In this document: piece after piece, positions 15,728-24,163 of the stretch
How positions within the stretch are numbered: position 1 is the stretch's first letter
Layout of the letters: every line of letters begins with the position of its first letter
Assembly (NCBI GenBank): GCA_946626395.1
Contig: CAMOUF010000207.1
Span: 1-33,259, forward strand
DNA length: 33,259 nt
Direction: 5' to 3'
DNA from: an uncultured Clostridia bacterium
GTDB lineage: Bacteria > Bacillota > Clostridia > Christensenellales > Aristaeellaceae
The notes under the pieces: generated by a model
Told to the model about the DNA's origin: nothing
Seen by the model: only the letters and a program-made list of their open reading frames with translations
Database searches by the model: none
Position numbers and translations under genes: made by a program

Positions 15728-15888
15728 CTTTTTATGTTGTGATTTGCAAGAAAAAATCCTTTTCTTACTGTCCAAAATCGTTCCCATATAAGAAAGTCAG
15801 GCAAAAAGCAAAGGAAAAGAAAACGGAAGATCACAGCTGATCCGATTTTGTTGCGCTTCTTCCGTCAGGTTTTCCATGCCTGGCATGA

Positions 15889-16539
15889 TTATTCCTTCTT
15901 CCGGGAAGCAAAATCCTCTTCGATCCTGCTTTTCCAGCTCCGATCCAGCTTCGCGTTGGCGCGCACCTGGCATACCGCATCGCTCACGCTGGCATAATTC
16001 AGCGCCTGGCCGGCAGCGTCGTTATGGAAGGATACGGCCCGATCCTCGGCAATGCCGAAATGGGCGGCGGTCTCCACAGCGTCGATATTGGCCCCCAGGA
16101 ACAAAAACTCCCAGCCGTACTTTTCCTTCTGCCGCTGGATCATGTCCTTCACCTGCTGGGCGGTATAGCGCCTGCTGGCGTTTTCCATGCCGTCGGTGGT
16201 GATCACGAAAATCGTGTGCTCGGGGCGGTCCTCTTCCCGGGCATATTTATGCACGTTGCCGATGTGGTGAATGGCCCCGCCGATGGCGTCGATAAGCGCC
16301 GTGCCGCCGCCCACGAAATATTCTCTCTCCGTCATGGGCTGGATTTTGTCCAGCGCCACCCGGTCATGGATCACGGCGCTGTCATAAGAAAACAGCACTG
16401 TGGACACCAGCGCCTCCCCTTCCTGGGCCTTCTGCCGCCGGATCATGCTGTTGAAGCCGCCGATGGTGTCGGCTTCCAGCCCGGCCATGGAGCCGCTTTT
16501 GTCCAGGATAAACACCATTTCCGTCAAATTCTTTTTCAT
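15889..16539 (-). CDS. VWA-domain protein (metal-ion-dependent adhesion site)
   Basis: This 216-residue cytoplasmic protein is a stand-alone von Willebrand factor A domain. The metal-binding site is complete: DKSGSM at residues 13-18, Thr at about 80 in GGGTALIDAI, and Asp at about 116 in ITTDGMEN. The end of the protein is basic (RSWKSRIEEDFASRKKE). There is no signal peptide. The frame is open far upstream to 16887, but homology begins at MKKNLTEMVFILDKSGS, and the ATG at 16537-16539 follows GGGGGAAAG. Related proteins act with AAA ATPases or stress proteins, but no such partner lies nearby, so the role is unknown. Confidence 0.85.
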   Translation of the reverse strand: MKKNLTEMVFILDKSGSMAGLEADTIGGFNSMIRRQKAQEGEALVSTVLFSYDSAVIHDRVALDKIQPMTEREYFVGGGTALIDAIGGAIHHIGNVHKYAREEDRPEHTIFVITTDGMENASRRYTAQQVKDMIQRQKEKYGWEFLFLGANIDAVETAAHFGIAEDRAVSFHNDAAGQALNYASVSDAVCQVRANAKLDRSWKSRIEEDFASRKKE

Positions 16540-16646
16540 CGTATTCTTTCCCCCTTTATGTTTTCCGCAGGTTCTTTCCGTCCTTGCGCTATCATCATAC
16601 ACGAAAAAGGCGGCCCGCAGGTCGCCTGAAAAGCGACAAATAAAAT

Positions 16647-16828
16647 GACTCAATGCAAAAGTTTGTGGGGGGAACCTCTCTTTGGATGCCAAAGAGAGGT
16701 TCCCCCCACCCCCCCTCCGAGAAAGCAATCCAGGAATTGATAAACCCCAATCTTCCTTTTCTAATGCTTTACGGAGGAAAGAACCATAGATTGGTTGGTA
16801 GTATCCCCACAAGATTTTGTAATGAACC
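16647..16828 (+). mobile_element. MITE-like element, copy 2
   Basis: This 182-bp element is alignable with copy 1 over its whole length. The left end reads GACTCAATGCAAAAGTTTG and the right end, on the other strand, reads GGTTCATTACAAAATCTTG. The flanks AATAAAAT (16639-16646) and AAGAAAAT (16829-16836) match at seven of eight bases. The internal stem differs from copy 1 at one position on each arm (G to T on the left, C to A on the right), which preserves pairing. It sits between the end of htpG and the start of the VWA gene, in the gene-free stretch 16540-16938. Confidence 0.65.
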
Positions 16829-16938
16829 AAGAAAATCGTCCCGGAAAGGGAAAGCCGATCTTCCGGCGTTTCCCGCTTCCGGGACATACTGTCAATGCAC
16901 AGGATTCTTCAATCTATGCTCTTATTCGCTTTCCCGCC

Positions 16939-18798
16939 TCAGGCCTTTTCCGCCAGCTTGGCGATCAGCTCGTTGCTGCGGGCGATGAAGGACTTGAGGT
17001 CCTCCGCCTCCAGGGGACGGCTGGACAGGCGGGCCAGGTCAAACAGCTGCCTGCACAGCAGGGCGCTCATGTCGCCTTCTTCCATGGCGGCCAGGGCGCG
17101 GATGGTGGGGCACAGGCGGTTGAGCACCAGGGTATATTTGGAGGGGAAGCCGAAGTCCTGGCCGTACATGGCGCTCATTTCCTTGTAACGGCGCACCTGT
17201 TCTTCCTCCGTCAGCACCACAGGCAGGTCATGGTCGCTGAGGGCCTCGATCTTCACGGTCAGCTCCTGATCGCCCAAAGCGTCCCGGAACAGCTTTTCCA
17301 TCTTGCCCTGGTCGATGTCCTTGCCTTCTTCGCTTTCCTCGGTCAGGCCGGTCACGTCGGCGTCCACCCGGACGAACTGCAGGCCCTCGTTGCCGCCGCC
17401 AAACTCCATGAAGCTCATAAAGTTCATATCGATCAGGGTGTCCATCACGGCCACGTCAATGCCCTTTTCGGTGTACAGGGCCACGGCCGCCGCCTGGCGG
17501 TTCTGCTCAGTGGTGTAATACACCTTCTTTTCCGCCTTGCCCTCGTTGCGGGCGCGGTATTCGTCCAGAGTCAGATATTCCCCGGCGGTGGTCTTGAACA
17601 GCAGGCTGCCCTTCACCATGTCATAGAACTTGCTGTCCCGCACGCAGCCATACTTGACGAAGGGGTGAATGTCGTCCCAGTAGGTTTCGTACTGCTTGCG
17701 CTCGGTGTTGAACAGGCCGTTGAGCCGGTCCGCCACCTTCTTGGTGATGTGGGCGGAAATCTTTTTCACATAGCCATCGTTTTGCAGGAAGGAGCGGCTC
17801 ACGTTCAGGGGCAGGTCGGGGCAGTCAATGACGCCCTTGAGGAGCATCAGGAATTCGGGAATCACTTCTTTGATGTTGTCCGCCACGAACACCTGCCGGT
17901 TGAACAGCTTGATTTCGCCCTCCTGGCCGCCGAAGTCCCGCTTGATCCGGGGGAAGTACAGGATGCCCTTCAAGTTAAAGGGATAGTCCACGTTCAGATG
18001 CACCCAGAACAGCGGGTCCTCAAAGGTGTGGAACAGCTTATGATAGGTTTCCTTATATTCTTCCTCGGTGCATTCCTTGGGCGCTTTCAGCCACAGGGGA
18101 TGCACGTCGTTGATGGGCGTTTGGGCCTTTTCCTTTTCTTCCTCCTCGGTGCCGGTGGGCTCGTCGGGGTCCTTTTTGGTTTCGTCGGGGGTCATATCCT
18201 CCAGATAGATGGGCACGCTCATATAGCCGCAGTAGCGATCCAGCACCTGGCGCACCCGGTAGCCGTCCAGGAATTCCTTTTCTTCATCCATGATATGCAG
18301 GATGATGGTGGTGCCCCGCTCCGTGCGGCCGCCATCCCGCATGGTGAAGGCCATGCCGTCCTCGCTCTCCCACAGAACAGGGGCCGCGCCCTCCTGATAG
18401 GACAGGGTGTCAATGGTCACCTTGTCGGCGGCCATGAAGGCGGAATAAAAGCCCAAGCCGAAATGGCCGATGATGCCGCCCTTATCGTCGCCGGTGTAAT
18501 TCTTTAAAAATTCCTCGGCGCTGGAGAAGGCCACCTGGTTGATGTACTTTTCCACTTCCTCGGCGGTCATGCCGATGCCGTTATCGGTAAAGCGCAGCTC
18601 CCCCGCTTCCTTGTCCACCGTGACGGTGACCCGGAGATCCTCGCCCGTTTCGCCCTTGAGCATTTTATATTTGGTGATGGCGTCGCAGCCGTTGCTGACC
18701 ATTTCGCGGATAAAAATGTCCTTATCGGAATAGAGCCAGCGCTTGATCACCGGCATGATATTTTGCGCGTGAATCGAAATGTTTCCTTTATTTTCCAT
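16939..18798 (-). CDS. htpG: Molecular chaperone HtpG (Hsp90)
   Basis: This 619-residue protein is the bacterial Hsp90, an ATP-dependent chaperone dimer in the cytoplasm. The N-terminal GHKL ATPase shows MVSNGCDAITKYK with the catalytic region, DNGIGM, the lid segment around NYTGDDKGGIIGHFGLGFYS, and GTTIILHI. The middle domain (INDVHPLW..., LFNRQVFVADN, VSRSFLQND) and the C-terminal dimerisation domain follow. NGCDA replaces the usual NASDA with the key Asp kept. A TTG at 18804 is in frame, but the ATG at 18798 has GGAAG seven bases upstream and is the better start. A promoter and CIRCE operator lie upstream, so it is probably an HrcA-controlled heat-shock gene. Confidence 0.96.
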   Translation of the reverse strand: MENKGNISIHAQNIMPVIKRWLYSDKDIFIREMVSNGCDAITKYKMLKGETGEDLRVTVTVDKEAGELRFTDNGIGMTAEEVEKYINQVAFSSAEEFLKNYTGDDKGGIIGHFGLGFYSAFMAADKVTIDTLSYQEGAAPVLWESEDGMAFTMRDGGRTERGTTIILHIMDEEKEFLDGYRVRQVLDRYCGYMSVPIYLEDMTPDETKKDPDEPTGTEEEEKEKAQTPINDVHPLWLKAPKECTEEEYKETYHKLFHTFEDPLFWVHLNVDYPFNLKGILYFPRIKRDFGGQEGEIKLFNRQVFVADNIKEVIPEFLMLLKGVIDCPDLPLNVSRSFLQNDGYVKKISAHITKKVADRLNGLFNTERKQYETYWDDIHPFVKYGCVRDSKFYDMVKGSLLFKTTAGEYLTLDEYRARNEGKAEKKVYYTTEQNRQAAAVALYTEKGIDVAVMDTLIDMNFMSFMEFGGGNEGLQFVRVDADVTGLTEESEEGKDIDQGKMEKLFRDALGDQELTVKIEALSDHDLPVVLTEEEQVRRYKEMSAMYGQDFGFPSKYTLVLNRLCPTIRALAAMEEGDMSALLCRQLFDLARLSSRPLEAEDLKSFIARSNELIAKLAEKA

Positions 18799-18863
18799 TG
18801 CCAATCTTCCTTCTTTCAGGTGATACGCGGCGAACAGCCCAGCCCTCCGCCGCCTTCTTTCAT

Positions 18864-18892
18864 ATTATACCACGGTCCTTTCCAAAATGCAA
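18864..18892 (-). promoter_or_regulatory. htpG promoter
   Basis: On the minus strand TTGCAT (18892-18887) and TATAAT (18869-18864) are 17 bases apart, about 65 bases before the htpG ATG. Confidence 0.8.
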
Positions 18893-18899
18893 CAGAAAT

Positions 18900-18926
18900 T
18901 TAGCACTCAATAAAATCGAGTGCTAA
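18900..18926. promoter_or_regulatory. CIRCE element (HrcA operator)
   Basis: TTAGCACTC, nine bases, then GAGTGCTAA is an exact match to the CIRCE consensus bound by HrcA. It lies seven bases upstream of the htpG -35 box and 25 bases from the -35 box of the divergent toxin-antitoxin promoter, so it could influence both. Confidence 0.95.
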
Positions 18927-18951
18927 CAAATTCATACTTTTTCCTTTTTTC

Positions 18952-18980
18952 TTGTCTTCATAGGCAAATTATGATATAAT
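18952..18980 (+). promoter_or_regulatory. Toxin-antitoxin operon promoter
   Basis: TTGTCT (18952-18957) and a perfect TATAAT (18975-18980) are 17 bases apart, 25 bases before the antitoxin ATG. Confidence 0.8.
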
Positions 18981-19005
18981 ATGATTACAAAGGAGGAGAA
19001 AACCC

Positions 19006-19281
19006 ATGGAGCAAATCAGGCCTTCCGCTGAACTAAGGAACCATTACAGCGATCTTTCCAAGCTGTGCCGGGAAACGCGCCAGCCCATTCACATCACGGT
19101 AAACGGCCGAAATGACACCGTACTGCTCAGTGCCGCCGAATACGCTCAAATGAAAGCGGAGCTGGAGCTGCTGCGTATGCTGGCAGAGGCGGAGGAGGAT
19201 GCCGCCGCCGGACGGACGGCCCCCGCCGAAGACACATTCGCGGATATTCGTGCCAGACTGAACGAGAGGAAAAACGGATGA
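19006..19281 (+). CDS. Antitoxin of the Phd/YefM family
   Basis: This 91-residue protein has the N-terminal DNA-binding fold of Phd/YefM antitoxins: PSAELRNHYSDLSKLCRETRQPIHITVNGRN is the family pattern, and LLSAAEYAQMKAELELL follows. The acidic C-terminal half (AEAEEDAAAGRTAPAED) would wrap the toxin. Such proteins neutralise the partner toxin and repress their own promoter. AAAGGAGGAG precedes the ATG. The stop overlaps the toxin start by four bases. Confidence 0.88.
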   Translation: MEQIRPSAELRNHYSDLSKLCRETRQPIHITVNGRNDTVLLSAAEYAQMKAELELLRMLAEAEEDAAAGRTAPAEDTFADIRARLNERKNG

Positions 19282-19589
19282 AGTATGCTCTGCTGCGCAC
19301 CGACACATTCAGCGATCAACTGAACGATATTATTTTTTATATTGTTCAGGACACCGGCGACGTGGACACGGCTTTGAGCGCGCTGGACCGTATCGAGCAG
19401 GATGTGATGCGGCTTGCAGCGTTTCCCAACAGCGGCAGCCTGCCCCGTTACGCCATCCTGCGCAGGCAAGGCTACCGCGTGCTTCCTGTGATGCGCTGGC
19501 TGGTGTTCTACAAGGTGGATCATTCCGCGCAAGCCGTGACCCTTTACGCCATTGCCGATCAGCGGCAGGAATACATGCGTCTGCTGTGA
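19278..19589 (+). CDS. Toxin of the RelE/ParE family
   Basis: This 103-residue basic protein has the RelE/ParE layout: an N-terminal strand (ALLRTDTFSDQLNDII), two helices with LSALDRIEQDVMRLAAFPNSG, and C-terminal strands GYRVLPVMRWLVFYKVD and AVTLYAIADQRQEY. The Arg-Val-Leu and Tyr-Lys positions are typical of the superfamily. RelE members cleave mRNA on the ribosome and ParE members poison gyrase. The sequence alone does not decide between them, although the retained C-terminal Arg/Tyr residues lean toward RelE. It is translationally coupled to its antitoxin. Confidence 0.85.
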   Translation: MKYALLRTDTFSDQLNDIIFYIVQDTGDVDTALSALDRIEQDVMRLAAFPNSGSLPRYAILRRQGYRVLPVMRWLVFYKVDHSAQAVTLYAIADQRQEYMRLL

Positions 19590-19621
19590 CCCCAAAGAGG
19601 TAATTTTTACATTGCTTTCCC

Positions 19622-19650
19622 TTGCGTGTCCCGGGCTTCTATGGTATATT
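19622..19650 (+). promoter_or_regulatory. Promoter of the polysaccharide deacetylase gene
   Basis: TTGCGT (19622-19627) and TATATT (19645-19650) are 17 bases apart, 33 bases before the start codon. Confidence 0.7.
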
Positions 19651-19683
19651 TTTTGAGGAAATCCTTTTTTGGAGGACATACGT

Positions 19684-21009
19684 ATGAAGCGATTTTTCGC
19701 CCTGCTGGCGGCGGCCGCGCTGCTGCTGCCCGCGACGGCGCTGGCGGAGAAGGCCAGCAGCTTTCCGGCGGCTTTTCAGGTGAAATACACCGTCAAGGAC
19801 AAGCTGATTTCCGATCAGAAATACATTTCCTGGGAATATGTGACCACCGCCCGGACGGAGGCCGACGGGGAAATCAACGGCCTGGTGGATGATTTTGTGG
19901 AGAAAATGACCCCGGACATGCAAAAGAGCAGCAACCCCAAGCGCAACAGCCGCCTGGACGTGCACGTGGTGAACACCCGCAGCGGGGAAAGCTGCGTGAG
20001 CTTTTTGGTGCTGGCCCGGGAAAGCTACAAGCGCAAGCAGGTGCAGTCGCCCTTTGCCTGCCGGGTGTACGACATGGACACGGGAAACCAGGTGTTTCTT
20101 TCCGATTTATTCGAGGAGGATAGCGAAGCCTGGGACATCATGGGGGCCATGGTCTACGAGGAATTGAACAGCTATTTCCCCCACCTGGAGGCCGACCCGG
20201 AGACCCTGGCCTCCCTGTGCACCAAAGACGCGCTGATGGACACGCCCTTTATGCTGGGGCCGGTTTCCCTGAGCTTTCATTACGAAGCCAGGACCCTGTA
20301 TCCCAAGCAGCCCACCCTGATGCGGGTGACCATCCCCTACCGGGCTATCCGGGGCTATATGACGGAGTACGGCGAAAGGCAAACCGACAACACCAATTAT
20401 AAAATGGTGGCCCTGACCTTTGACGACGGGCCGGACTATTCCAACACCGCCACCCTGCTCAATAACCTGCGTCACAACGGGGCCCAGGCCACCTTTTTCC
20501 TGGTGGGCGACCGCATCGCCGAATACGCCGATATCGCCATGCGGCAGAACGACGAAAACCATTCCCTGCAAAGCCACCACTATAAGCACACCGACACCAG
20601 CAAATCCACCATTCCCCGCATCCAGGCCTATACCGAAAAAATGTACAAGGTCATGACGGAAACCTGGGGCCTGGGCCCCTGGATGCTGCGGGCGCCCTAC
20701 GGCATTTTTGATTATTTCATCAAGGCCAAGGTGAACCTGCCCCTCATCGAGTGGGACGTGGACACCAAGGACTGGACGGGCAAATCCTCCGCCGGGGTGA
20801 TGAGCGTGGTCCGCGCCGAAACCAAGGACGGCTCCATTATCCTCATGCACGACATCAAGGACAACACCCCCGAATCGGGCCGCCTGGCCGCCCAGTGGCT
20901 GTTTGAAAACGGGTATATGTGCGTCACGGTGGAAGAGCTGTTCATCCAGTATGAGCAGGAAATGGTGCCCAACAAAATCTATTACAGCGTAAAGACCACC
21001 CAGGATTGA
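19684..21009 (+). CDS. Exported polysaccharide deacetylase with RsiV/DUF3298-like N-domain
   Basis: This 441-residue exported enzyme probably removes acetyl groups from peptidoglycan sugars, like Bacillus PdaC. The signal peptide ends near ALA (residue 21). Residues 30-230 form a DUF3298/RsiV-like domain (WEYVTTARTEADGEINGLVDDF, then VYDMDTGNQVFLSDLF). The NodB domain follows: TFDDGP at 245-250, metal His at about 298 and 302 in SHHYKH, RAPYG at 336-340, WDVDTKDW near 357-364, and LMHD with His at about 389. All catalytic motifs are present, so it should be active. A TTG at 19669 is in frame, but the ATG at 19684 with GGAGG upstream is preferred. It may be co-transcribed with the dehydrogenase. 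Confidence 0.88.
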   Translation: MKRFFALLAAAALLLPATALAEKASSFPAAFQVKYTVKDKLISDQKYISWEYVTTARTEADGEINGLVDDFVEKMTPDMQKSSNPKRNSRLDVHVVNTRSGESCVSFLVLARESYKRKQVQSPFACRVYDMDTGNQVFLSDLFEEDSEAWDIMGAMVYEELNSYFPHLEADPETLASLCTKDALMDTPFMLGPVSLSFHYEARTLYPKQPTLMRVTIPYRAIRGYMTEYGERQTDNTNYKMVALTFDDGPDYSNTATLLNNLRHNGAQATFFLVGDRIAEYADIAMRQNDENHSLQSHHYKHTDTSKSTIPRIQAYTEKMYKVMTETWGLGPWMLRAPYGIFDYFIKAKVNLPLIEWDVDTKDWTGKSSAGVMSVVRAETKDGSIILMHDIKDNTPESGRLAAQWLFENGYMCVTVEELFIQYEQEMVPNKIYYSVKTTQD

Positions 21010-21038
21010 ATCTTTCCCGCGCTGTCCGGGAGGGCCCT

Positions 21039-22001
21039 ATGCAAAGAAAGCTGGTCACAGTCATTTCTGTTTTGAATGAAGCCCATCGGGAAAAAATCCG
21101 CGCCGCCGCGGCGCGCCATGGCTTTGAAGCGCTGTTTTTTGACAGCGAAGCCCAGGCGCTGCCCCACCTTTCGGACGCGGAAATCGTGTTTGGGCAATCC
21201 GCCTTTTTCGCCAAAAACAGCCCCCGGCTGCGCTGGCTGTGCACTCCCTCGGCGGGGGTGGATCAATTCACCGCGCCGGACGCCTTCGCCTCTCCATCCG
21301 CCCTGCTTTCCAATTCCTCCGGGGCTTACGGCGTCACCATTGCCGAGCATGTGATCATGGTCACCCTGGAAATGCTGCGGCGGCAGGGGGACTACAACGC
21401 CATCGTCAGCCGCCGGGAATGGCGGCGGGATCTGCCGGTGCGCGCCATCAAGGGGAGCCGGATCACGCTGCTGGGCACCGGCGACATCGGCCAGGAAACC
21501 GCCCTGCGGCTGCGGGCCTTTGGGCCGGAAAGCATAGCGGGCATGAACCGGAGCGGGAAAAACCCCCAAGCGCTCTTTGACAGGATTTTTCGGCAGGAGG
21601 CCCTGGACGCTCTGCTGCCCCAGACGGATATCCTGATCATCTCCCTGCCCGGCACTCCGGAAACCCAACGGCTGCTGGACGCCAGGCGGGTGTCTTTGCT
21701 TCCGGATCAGGCGCTGGTCGTCAACGTGGGCCGGGGATCGGTGGTCGATCAGGCTGCCCTGGAAAAGGAGCTGCGTCAGGGCCGTCTTCTGGCCGCCCTG
21801 GACGTGTTTGAGCAAGAGCCCCTTCCCCAGGACGATCCCCTCTGGACCTGCCCCAACCTGCTTTTGATGCCCCACGTGGCCGGAAACATGACCCTGCCCT
21901 ACACCAAGGACCGCATCGTGGATCTGTTCCTGGAGGACTTTGAAAACTACTGCGCGGGGAAACCCCTCCATCGCTTAGTGGATATTAAAAAGGGCTACTG
22001 A
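21039..22001 (+). CDS. D-2-hydroxyacid dehydrogenase family oxidoreductase
   Basis: This 320-residue protein reduces 2-keto acids or oxidises 2-hydroxy acids with NAD(P). The NAD-binding loop is GTGDIG (about 146-151). The catalytic Arg lies in NVGRGSVVD (about 232), Glu in DVFEQEPL (about 260) and His in PHVAGNM (about 279), so the triad is complete. The frame is open upstream to 21006, but the ATG at 21039 has GGGAGGG upstream. It lies 29 bases after the deacetylase, on the same strand. The substrate is not determined, and the style resembles the GhrA/SerA-like NAD-dependent subgroup. Confidence 0.88.
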   Translation: MQRKLVTVISVLNEAHREKIRAAAARHGFEALFFDSEAQALPHLSDAEIVFGQSAFFAKNSPRLRWLCTPSAGVDQFTAPDAFASPSALLSNSSGAYGVTIAEHVIMVTLEMLRRQGDYNAIVSRREWRRDLPVRAIKGSRITLLGTGDIGQETALRLRAFGPESIAGMNRSGKNPQALFDRIFRQEALDALLPQTDILIISLPGTPETQRLLDARRVSLLPDQALVVNVGRGSVVDQAALEKELRQGRLLAALDVFEQEPLPQDDPLWTCPNLLLMPHVAGNMTLPYTKDRIVDLFLEDFENYCAGKPLHRLVDIKKGY

Positions 22002-22021
22002 ATCGGCGCGTTCGTCCAACG

Positions 22022-22059
22022 AAAAACCGCTCCCTCTGCAACGGAAGGAGCGGTTTTTT
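22022..22059. terminator. Bidirectional terminator between convergent genes
   Basis: AAAAACCGCTCC (22022-22033) pairs with GGAGCGGTTTTTT (22047-22059). T-tracts exist on both strands, so it can end both the dehydrogenase and the minus-strand SH3-like gene. Confidence 0.9.
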
Positions 22060-22075
22060 GTACCCATCCGTTTGT

Positions 22076-22729
22076 TCACGGATTGCATTTCTGGCAGGGA
22101 TCGTAGCCCTGTTCAATCAGGGCTTCCCGAGTGGTGGTGGTATTTTTCCGGTTTTCGGTGGTGATCCTGTCCACCTCGGCGCAGCCGGGCAGATGGAACT
22201 TCATGGTCTTGGTGTTCAGCACATACCGCTTTCTGCCGGTGGCGGGCGCAGCGGTGGGCTTGGGCGTGGCTTTCCGGGCGGCGGAAGGCGTGGCGGTGGG
22301 CTTGGGCGTGGCTGTGGCCGTCACGAAGGCGCTGGCATTGGAAGCGCTGATCAGCGCGCGCAGGGTTTCCCCGGCGGCGGCGTCCGCCGAAATCGTGATC
22401 AGTCCCGCCAAGGTCAGCGGATAAAACACGTCGCCCTTGATATATCCTTCCTTCAGGGATTTGCCGCTTAAGTACCGGATTTTATACCACAGGGTTTTGC
22501 TCACCGTTTCAGTGGACAGGATGGCGCACACCTGATAGTCCTTCAATTGATCGGCGCTGCTCCTCGCCGCGGCGGATTTATACACCGCCAGCGCGTTCAC
22601 GTTATTGGCGTGGGCCACGCCGAAAGGAACGGCTTCGCTCAGCGGCTTTGTCAGCTGATCCGCCGACGCGGAGAAGCATACGCCCCACAGCATGGAAGCG
22701 ATCAGCAGGATAGACAGCCATTTTTTCAT
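22076..22729 (-). CDS. Secreted SH3-like protein with C-terminal Cys/His module
   Basis: This 217-residue protein has a signal peptide ending SAS or SASA near residue 22. Residues 30-110 form an SH3-like domain (ALAVYKSAAARSSADQLKD, WYKIRYLSGK, EGYIKGDVF). A threonine-proline linker from about 138 to 164 (ATPKPTATPSAARKATPKP) leads to a compact C-terminal module with TKTMKFHLPGCAEVD and GYDPCQKCNP. That module recurs at the ends of extracellular nucleases and other Firmicute proteins and likely binds zinc through His-x3-Cys and Cys-x2-Cys. This protein is therefore exported and probably wall-associated. The biological role is unknown. Confidence 0.78.
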   Translation of the reverse strand: MKKWLSILLIASMLWGVCFSASADQLTKPLSEAVPFGVAHANNVNALAVYKSAAARSSADQLKDYQVCAILSTETVSKTLWYKIRYLSGKSLKEGYIKGDVFYPLTLAGLITISADAAAGETLRALISASNASAFVTATATPKPTATPSAARKATPKPTAAPATGRKRYVLNTKTMKFHLPGCAEVDRITTENRKNTTTTREALIEQGYDPCQKCNP

Positions 22730-22787
22730 AGAGTAACCCCTCCCCTTTCTATTTGCTTGATCCGCCCAAATGCCTGGTTTTCCAGGC

Positions 22788-24161
22788 TTATGCTTTCTTT
22801 TCCTTCAGGCGGAAAATGATCAGGCACATCAGCGCCAGATACGCCGCCATCAGCCCCAGAGTGGCCCAGCAAAGGGCTTCGCTCTGGGCGGCCAGGGATA
22901 CCAGCACCAGAATGGGCGCGCCCAGCACGATGCCAAAGCTGCTGCCGGTGATCAGATTATTGGCGGCGGGGGGGGAAAGCTCCGGGTCGATTTCCCGCAG
23001 CAGGAGCACGCCTGAGCTGATGGTGCCCGTAAGCATGCCGAACATGGAAATGAGTCCCTGATCGTAATACGCCGGATAAATGGCTTTGCTGCATTTTTTC
23101 AGATGGAGCCAAGTGATGGCTCCGCCCAGCACCGCCATGAGAAGAAAGGGCAGCAGCAGGCCCCGGATATCCTCCACCTGAATGGAAGAAATGCCCGCCA
23201 CAATCATGATATCAAAGAAAAAACCGGAAATGCGGTTCAGCAGATAGTTGTTCTGATAGCGAAGGGCGCGGGTTTCATCCCCCTTGCCGCCGCTTTGCAG
23301 CACCCGCCGCAGCAGCATGGCCAGAGCGGAACCGATGATAAAGTTAAAGCCCCACAAGAGCGGCGAAACCGTTTTCGCCAGCCCAGGGGCCAGGGACCCC
23401 AGCAGGGAGGTCAGCCTCCAGGTGACCAGGAAGGTGGCCAGATAAACCACCAGCACCCACGCCGCCTGAATGGAAAGCGCGTCAATGGACGCGGAAAGGG
23501 AGCCGCTGCCGCTGCCGGAAAAAAAGTCCTGGGCGCTTTGGGCAGGGGCCGCTTGCTTTGGCTCCATGATTTTTCCCTGACGCCTGCGCACATTCAGCAG
23601 GATCACCCCCGCCGTGCAGGCCACCAGATAGCCCGTGGCGGCAAGGGCCATGCCGAAGCTGCGGCCCCCCGCAAAGCCCAGGGCCTCATAGGTGGAGCCC
23701 ACGTTATTGGCCTGGCCCGGGCCCTGGCCGTAGCCCATGGGCAGCAGCAGCCCCGCGGCCCGGAACAAGCCGGGCATCAGGGGGTAGGATAAAACCAGCG
23801 ACACCGCCAGCCCCACCATGCCCTGCACCAGATAGGTGCTCACGATCAGCGCGCCGGATTTGAGCCCGGTCAGGCTGCGGCCGCTCCCGGAGCCCTCGGG
23901 CGGCACCCGCAGGCCCATGGCGATAAAGCCCAGGGCAATGCCGTGGAACACCAATATTTCCATCAGCCCTTCATCCAGGGGCGCGCCCAGATATTTGGCC
24001 CCCAGCAGCAAAAAGCCCGCCAGCACCGGCATGGGCAGCATGACCTTTCGGATGGGCTTCACGGCGCGGTATAAAAAATGGGCGATAAGGATCGCGCCTG
24101 CCACCATCCCCAGCTGAACAATGATATTCCATAAAGCGGTATTCGCGGCTGAATAATCCAA
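22788..24161 (-). CDS. Sodium/glutamate symporter family protein (GltS-like)
   Basis: This 457-residue integral membrane protein resembles GltS sodium/glutamate symporters in two inverted halves. Glycine-rich signature loops lie at GYGQGPGQANNVGSTYEALGF in the first half and GTISSGVLLLREIDPE in the second. About ten hydrophobic helices can be seen. The frame is open to a GTG at 24194, but GGGAGG lies nine bases before a TTG at 24161, two bases after the stop of the upstream acyltransferase gene, so I take TTG as the start. It is coupled to that gene. The transported substrate could be glutamate or another carboxylate and is not certain. Confidence 0.82.
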   Translation of the reverse strand: MDYSAANTALWNIIVQLGMVAGAILIAHFLYRAVKPIRKVMLPMPVLAGFLLLGAKYLGAPLDEGLMEILVFHGIALGFIAMGLRVPPEGSGSGRSLTGLKSGALIVSTYLVQGMVGLAVSLVLSYPLMPGLFRAAGLLLPMGYGQGPGQANNVGSTYEALGFAGGRSFGMALAATGYLVACTAGVILLNVRRRQGKIMEPKQAAPAQSAQDFFSGSGSGSLSASIDALSIQAAWVLVVYLATFLVTWRLTSLLGSLAPGLAKTVSPLLWGFNFIIGSALAMLLRRVLQSGGKGDETRALRYQNNYLLNRISGFFFDIMIVAGISSIQVEDIRGLLLPFLLMAVLGGAITWLHLKKCSKAIYPAYYDQGLISMFGMLTGTISSGVLLLREIDPELSPPAANNLITGSSFGIVLGAPILVLVSLAAQSEALCWATLGLMAAYLALMCLIIFRLKEKKA

Positions 24162-24163
24162 TG

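Noticed and set aside
16795..18507. A 570-residue plus-strand reading frame across htpG
   Set aside because: It is the antisense shadow of htpG in GC-rich coding sequence. It has no ribosome site and no recognisable domain.
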